Source of the DNA: Hirsutella rhossiliensis
Lineage: Eukaryota > Ascomycota > Sordariomycetes > Hypocreales > Ophiocordycipitaceae
Direction: 5' to 3'
Assembly: GCF_020360975.1 (NCBI RefSeq)
Contig: NW_025408682.1
Location: forward strand, 1,284,501-1,348,500
DNA length: 64,000 nucleotides
Shown: positions 59,963 through 64,000 of the stretch, piece by piece
Layout: each line of letters begins with the position of its first letter
How positions within the stretch are numbered: position 1 is the stretch's first letter
Position numbers and translations under genes: made by a program
The notes under the pieces: generated by a model
The model's input: only the letters and a program-made list of their open reading frames with translations
Databases searched by the model: none
What the model was told of the DNA's origin: nothing

Positions 59963-62417
59963 CGAGAAGAGAGCCTCGCCGTTGGCCGAATCTTAGCCAA
60001 GGGATGGTGTGCTTCCCTTTGGCGCAGAAGTAGAGGAAGACGCCGCAGGGTTGGTGGGCAACGTGTGGGTGTAAAGGCCTATACGAGGAGACAGCGTATG
60101 GTTGAACAAGCATCGGCGTATAAACCGAGACGCGACATTGGCCCTGGGGCCGGAGCCGACTAGGCAAGATATCCCCAAGACCATAAGATATATGTTCAGG
60201 AACATGGCCATCACCACATGGAAGATTCCCTGCGAGACCATGTTTCCCGATGAGGCTTGGTCGAGCCGCCGTGCAAGTAGGTCTGCAATGGAAGGGCCGT
60301 TTTGTCGAGATGGTGGCACTTTCGGTAAGCAGTTTTGCGAAGGATTTTTATAGCGTCGTCACAATCGCGAGTGATAAAGTTATCTTGGTGAGCGACACGA
60401 GAGGGGAAGTTGAATATAATTAGAATGGAATGAAAAGAATGAAAGACAAGGGTGCACGGACAAGAACGGGACAAAGTAACAAGCAGAAGCAATAGACAAA
60501 AACACAGGAGAAAGGTAGGAAGAGGAAATCCAAAGAATGGATTAAGGAAGGAAATAATAAGAGAGGGGAAGCAGAGAGTCCGAGCCTCGAACTCCCTCTT
60601 GCGGAGCCAAACCTCACTCCCAGAAAACGGGGAACAGAACTCGCTCTTTATAGACAAGCTTTTTCCAGCACAATCAGTTCCGCAAGGCAAACGACAACAA
60701 ACGACGAAGGCCATCGAGATACATGGGCGGGTCACCGATGTGCGAGGCAAGGTCTAGCAGGACAAGTTGTAGTCATGATTTGGAAGGGTCATCTGATTGA
60801 AGCCATGTCGTGCGACTACCGGCGCACTGCAAAGAAGTGATGTGTAATTTGATCGGCAGCACTCATCTTGCGAGCTAATTGGACCTCGATGGTGGTCAAG
60901 CATGAGACCCCGGAACCCGGTGAAGCTGCCGTGAGTTGGCTGACGGAGATGATGTCCGAAAGCCACAAAAAGAATACATGCATATGATACAAGTGTCTGG
61001 TAGTAAACAAAGTTTTGAAACATTGTCGGCCTTTGCCATGTGGAAAGATATGCAAGTTTTGGGGCGAGTTTCCCGGCCTCGATTTCAATTTCCAAAACTG
61101 AAGTTGCAGGAGTACTGGAGGTGTTAGGACAAGAAAGGGCCTATAATACGCGTTAGTAACACCTCTATCGGGGGTGCCCTCATTTTGCATGGTGTAGCGG
61201 TATTTTACCAGCTTGACAGGAGGTAAATCTAGGCGAAAGTGGCAATTGCAAACGTGAAACATTCACAAACAAAGCTCATTATACCGAAGTGCTGTACTGT
61301 ACATGCGTGCTTGTTGCGAATACTGTAACTTGCTTGGTGCAGATGTGAAATAGATTCCCCTGGGCGACTCATCTTCATCACCGCTCTTCTTGTACAACCT
61401 CTCCCATGTCTTCGTGAGCAAAAACTCACACCGAGACGCCCTATTCCGAAGCCTTGCAGTACAGTAAAATTACTTTGTACAGCTGCACGTACTTTGTATG
61501 TACGCCGGCTTTCATGCCAAGCTGCATTGCTACACGTCACTCCACATGTGATCAACCATCAACCCTTGCTCTTTGACAACGTGGAAACTTTCATCTGCCT
61601 GCGTACTCTTCTGAGAAACGGGTCCCTCGTCCTGTCAACAATTTCAAATGACCCAGCCAACGATCGGTTTGCAATGCAATATGCTTTGGCCCCTCCCGAG
61701 CCCCATCGTATCCGATGAAGAACTCTCGTGATGATGTTCAAGCCTGCCTGCACGTTGTGTATCAAAAGACATGAGGGATATATATCCGAGCGGTCTCGAG
61801 ACTCCAAGTATGGAGCCCACAACTTCTCACAAGGGAAAGCTGTGTACAGTACGTACTATTGCACATGAAATGTAGAGCGACAGAGACCGAAATCAAAATG
61901 AGCGACCCTAGACGGACCCTCAAGCAATTTATGTATCCTCGTGGAGTCGTGTCGTAGCGGCAGGTGCAAAGTCTCCAATTTCGGCTCCAGGAATGAGCGA
62001 ACCATGCTCCTTGGCCAGGAAGTCGGCGAGCCAGCTCAGGCACTACACCGTCTTTCAAAGTCGTGAGCCTTTCTTCTGCTGTTACTGTGTGCAGGTATGC
62101 ACGTAACTGCCCCGTCAGGGATATCCAGCACCGGGATGCGGGACAACTGCCGCCTCGAAGGCTGAAACATGTAGGGATCAGGCAACTCATGCTTTTGGTT
62201 TTGCATCATGGCACTTGTGGCACAGGCAAATCTCCTACCTCTCAAGGAATGTCCTTTTGCGCGCAGCAGGCGTCTTGTTCCAGCCTTGCCTCGGCCTTGG
62301 TCCCCTTGCCCGCTGCGTATCGCCGTGATGCTCTGTCGATGCAGCCCATACACGATTGCCTTTTCAGTTGATCAGGTCCCGGAAAAGACTGTAACCGGAG
62401 ATTACACTTCTTACAGT
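59963..62417. other. intergenic with LTR-like repeat copy 2 and possible remnants
   Basis: No convincing gene. Minus-strand open stretches at 59993-60319 continue across the hAT insertion site and may be a remnant of the sequence the element landed in. The repeat copy at 61122-61218 is listed separately. 60400-60640 is purine-rich on the plus strand. Confidence 0.45.
61122..61218 (+). repeat. 97-bp LTR-like repeat, copy 2 with perfect 5-bp target duplication
   Basis: The element starts TGTTAGGAC and ends CTTGACA, i.e. TG...CA ends. It is flanked by the perfect pentamer GGAGG at 61117-61121 and 61219-61223. The central 91 bases appear identical to copy 1 (15673-15763). TG/CA ends with a 5-bp duplication are the signature of an LTR retrotransposon; at 97 bp this would be an unusually short solo LTR (TRIM/SMART type). 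Confidence 0.8.
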
Positions 62418-64000
62418 CTATAGTGTTACCTCACGAACCTCGTATCCCACAGCTTTCGCCGGCCGAATCACGCCACCAATACACTTCTCCACATCTGAAG
62501 AATTATGTATTTCAATATCCGCCCGCGACAGCAGAACAGCCAGCATCATCTTCACCTGCAGCAGCACAAAGCCCGAGCTGGGGCAGGCCCTCGGGCCGGC
62601 CAGGAAGGGCAGATATTCGCAGCGGTTCTGCACGCTGTTTGTATTCACACCCAGCCATCTCTCGGGCCTGAAGTCGTCGGCAGTCTCACCCCAAATCTGC
62701 TTGTCCCGATGCAAAAGGTGGACTGAAGAGAAGAGCTGCGTCCCCCGGGGCAGTACGACGGTGTCGTTGTCTCTTGTCTCAACTATAATGGGCCGGGTGA
62801 CCCTGCGCGCTGTGGTCGAAATTGGCGGATGCAGACGGAACAGCTCGGTCACCACGGCATCCAAGTAAGGCATTGAACGAAGAGTGTCGAAATCGACATG
62901 GTCTGCGTTGCATCCTTTGCCGCGAAGCTCTCTGCGCAGCTTGTGTATAACCTCGGGATGGCGGCTGAGCTCGAAAATGGCCCAGAAAAGTGCGAGCGCG
63001 GAAGCGTCGTGACCAAGAGAAAATATCTGGCGAGCCTGAGCAAGGACATCATCCGTCATTGGCGCTCTCTGGGAGTCTCCAGACTGCGTTGATAACCTCG
63101 TCAGGAGACCAAGTCTACAGCTTTCTGAATCCCCAACCCCAAGATTTCGACTCAGGAGGTTTATTACGGCTGTTTCGATGTCGTCTCTAATGTCCTGTTC
63201 GACACGATCCGGCACTCTAAATGATTTCCCGGCGATGAAATTGCGGAGGGCGTGTCGCCAAAGGTGCGATGGGTTTCCGACAATGTCGCCGTATCGAGCC
63301 AGCGCGGAGACGAGGTCCCCTGCTGAGTCGGACACGTTATCAACGCCCAGGGCTATGAACCAGACAGTATCAAGCGCGTAAGCCTCCATGGCCTTGCGGA
63401 GATCATGTCCGGATTTGCCGTCTATAATCTTTTGCGCATGTCTCTGTGCGACACGCAGGATGCCTGGATGCGAGTCCCTCAGAGCCGTCGGGCTGTTGAA
63501 GTCTCTGAGAAACCCGTTCCGCCAGCGGTGCCAGTCCTCGCCATCAGCCGTCGCGGCGGTGTAGCCAATCAGTCGTTGGTTGATGCCGAAAGGGCCCTTG
63601 CCATCTTGACCAAAGCGGGTGATGTTATCCGTGTTCTTGGCATAGACCTGACGAATGATGGCCGGGTCCCGGAGATAGACGATGGGGATTGTGCCAACGG
63701 ATGAACAGGACAGGCCGCAATCTTGGGCCAGCTCGAACAAGGTGGTCATGGTCGAGGTGTAGAGGCCTTGGTTGCACATCTGGGGAAGGATGCCCAAGAC
63801 CGGGTAGCCCGCAGCCTTTGGCACATTGCGCAGGGGGGAAGCTGTCAGACTGTTGACGCAGTCTGACACGTGGACCCGGATGAGGTTTGACTGCGACCGT
63901 AGGACCCGGTAGGTGGCGGCGACGAGCGGCCTCAGCCTCACTTGAAGCTCTGTTAGGATCCTCGATAGCGTCGAGACGCCGACGAAGTCAAAGGGAGTCA
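62418..64000 (-). CDS. cytochrome P450, N-terminus cut by the window end
   Basis: The minus-strand frame stays open from the TAA-type stop at 62418 to the window edge, more than 527 residues; no ATG is needed inside the window, so the true start lies beyond base 64000 or follows an upstream intron. Diagnostic elements: proline-rich hinge VPKAAGYPVLG, I-helix FSLGHDASALALFW, ExxR in VTELFRLHPP, PERW, and haem loop FLAGPRACPSSGF with the axial Cys. The usual Gly two residues after Cys is Ser here. The overall pattern fits fungal class II P450s that hydroxylate fatty acids or secondary metabolites; the substrate is unknown. No introns are needed in the visible part, unlike the eight-exon P450 at 17.7 kb, so the two are not recent duplicates. 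Confidence 0.88.
   Translation of the reverse strand, partial: TPFDFVGVSTLSRILTELQVRLRPLVAATYRVLRSQSNLIRVHVSDCVNSLTASPLRNVPKAAGYPVLGILPQMCNQGLYTSTMTTLFELAQDCGLSCSSVGTIPIVYLRDPAIIRQVYAKNTDNITRFGQDGKGPFGINQRLIGYTAATADGEDWHRWRNGFLRDFNSPTALRDSHPGILRVAQRHAQKIIDGKSGHDLRKAMEAYALDTVWFIALGVDNVSDSAGDLVSALARYGDIVGNPSHLWRHALRNFIAGKSFRVPDRVEQDIRDDIETAVINLLSRNLGVGDSESCRLGLLTRLSTQSGDSQRAPMTDDVLAQARQIFSLGHDASALALFWAIFELSRHPEVIHKLRRELRGKGCNADHVDFDTLRSMPYLDAVVTELFRLHPPISTTARRVTRPIIVETRDNDTVVLPRGTQLFSSVHLLHRDKQIWGETADDFRPERWLGVNTNSVQNRCEYLPFLAGPRACPSSGFVLLQVKMMLAVLLSRADIEIHNSSDVEKCIGGVIRPAKAVGYEVREVTL

Noticed and set aside
1..64000. CRISPR arrays, bacterial operons or phage genes
   Set aside because: The window is eukaryotic, with spliceosomal introns; no regularly spaced direct repeats of CRISPR type were seen.

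Overview
The window is nuclear DNA of a filamentous ascomycete, most likely a sordariomycete and probably Hypocreales. Evidence is the short GT-AG introns (about 50-90 nt) with CTRAY branch points, fungal-type P450s, Zn2Cys6 and C2H2 regulators, a NIMA kinase, a SET protein and fungal Helitron, pogo/Fot1 and hAT transposons. The order assignment is inference; no marker gene is present.

Layout. (1) 1-8.4 kb: a pogo/Fot1-type DNA transposon with decayed transposase, directly followed by a very GC-rich, frame-broken autonomous Helitron (Rep plus PIF1-like helicase), then a small three-exon SET-domain gene. (2) 8.8-20 kb: an accessory segment with an uncharacterised 522-aa protein, an amino-acid/auxin-permease-type transporter split by a 676-bp non-autonomous hAT-like element with perfect 8-bp target duplications, and an eight-exon P450. 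A P450, a transporter and an unknown enzyme-like protein could belong to a small secondary-metabolite locus, but no backbone synthase is certain. (3) 20.7-50.6 kb: a conserved core with choline kinase, an ankyrin-BTB protein, NIMA kinase, a small BLOC-1 CNL1-like protein, a two-finger C2H2 regulator and a Zn2Cys6 regulator. Two gene-free stretches of about 8 kb flank the C2H2 gene. (4) 51-64 kb: a second accessory segment with an orphan 204-aa ORF, a very unusual secreted-peptide gene, a 3.28-kb hAT transposon with perfect 8-bp target duplications, and a P450 cut by the window end. A 97-bp LTR-like repeat occurs twice as apparently identical copies 45 kb apart, plus one diverged copy.

The most remarkable object is at 54301-55013. 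A signal-peptide exon is followed by a chain of eight well-formed introns (59-92 nt, each with GTRNGN donor and AG acceptor, nearly all with CTRAY-like branch sites). Consecutive introns are separated by exactly three nucleotides, all in phase 0. If read as such, seven amino acids are each encoded by a separate single-codon exon, and the product is a secreted peptide of about 40 residues with a Cys-x4-Cys loop. I know of no described fungal gene family built this way. Because every micro-exon is one in-frame codon, exon skipping would give peptide variants without frame loss. This is read from sequence only and needs transcript data.
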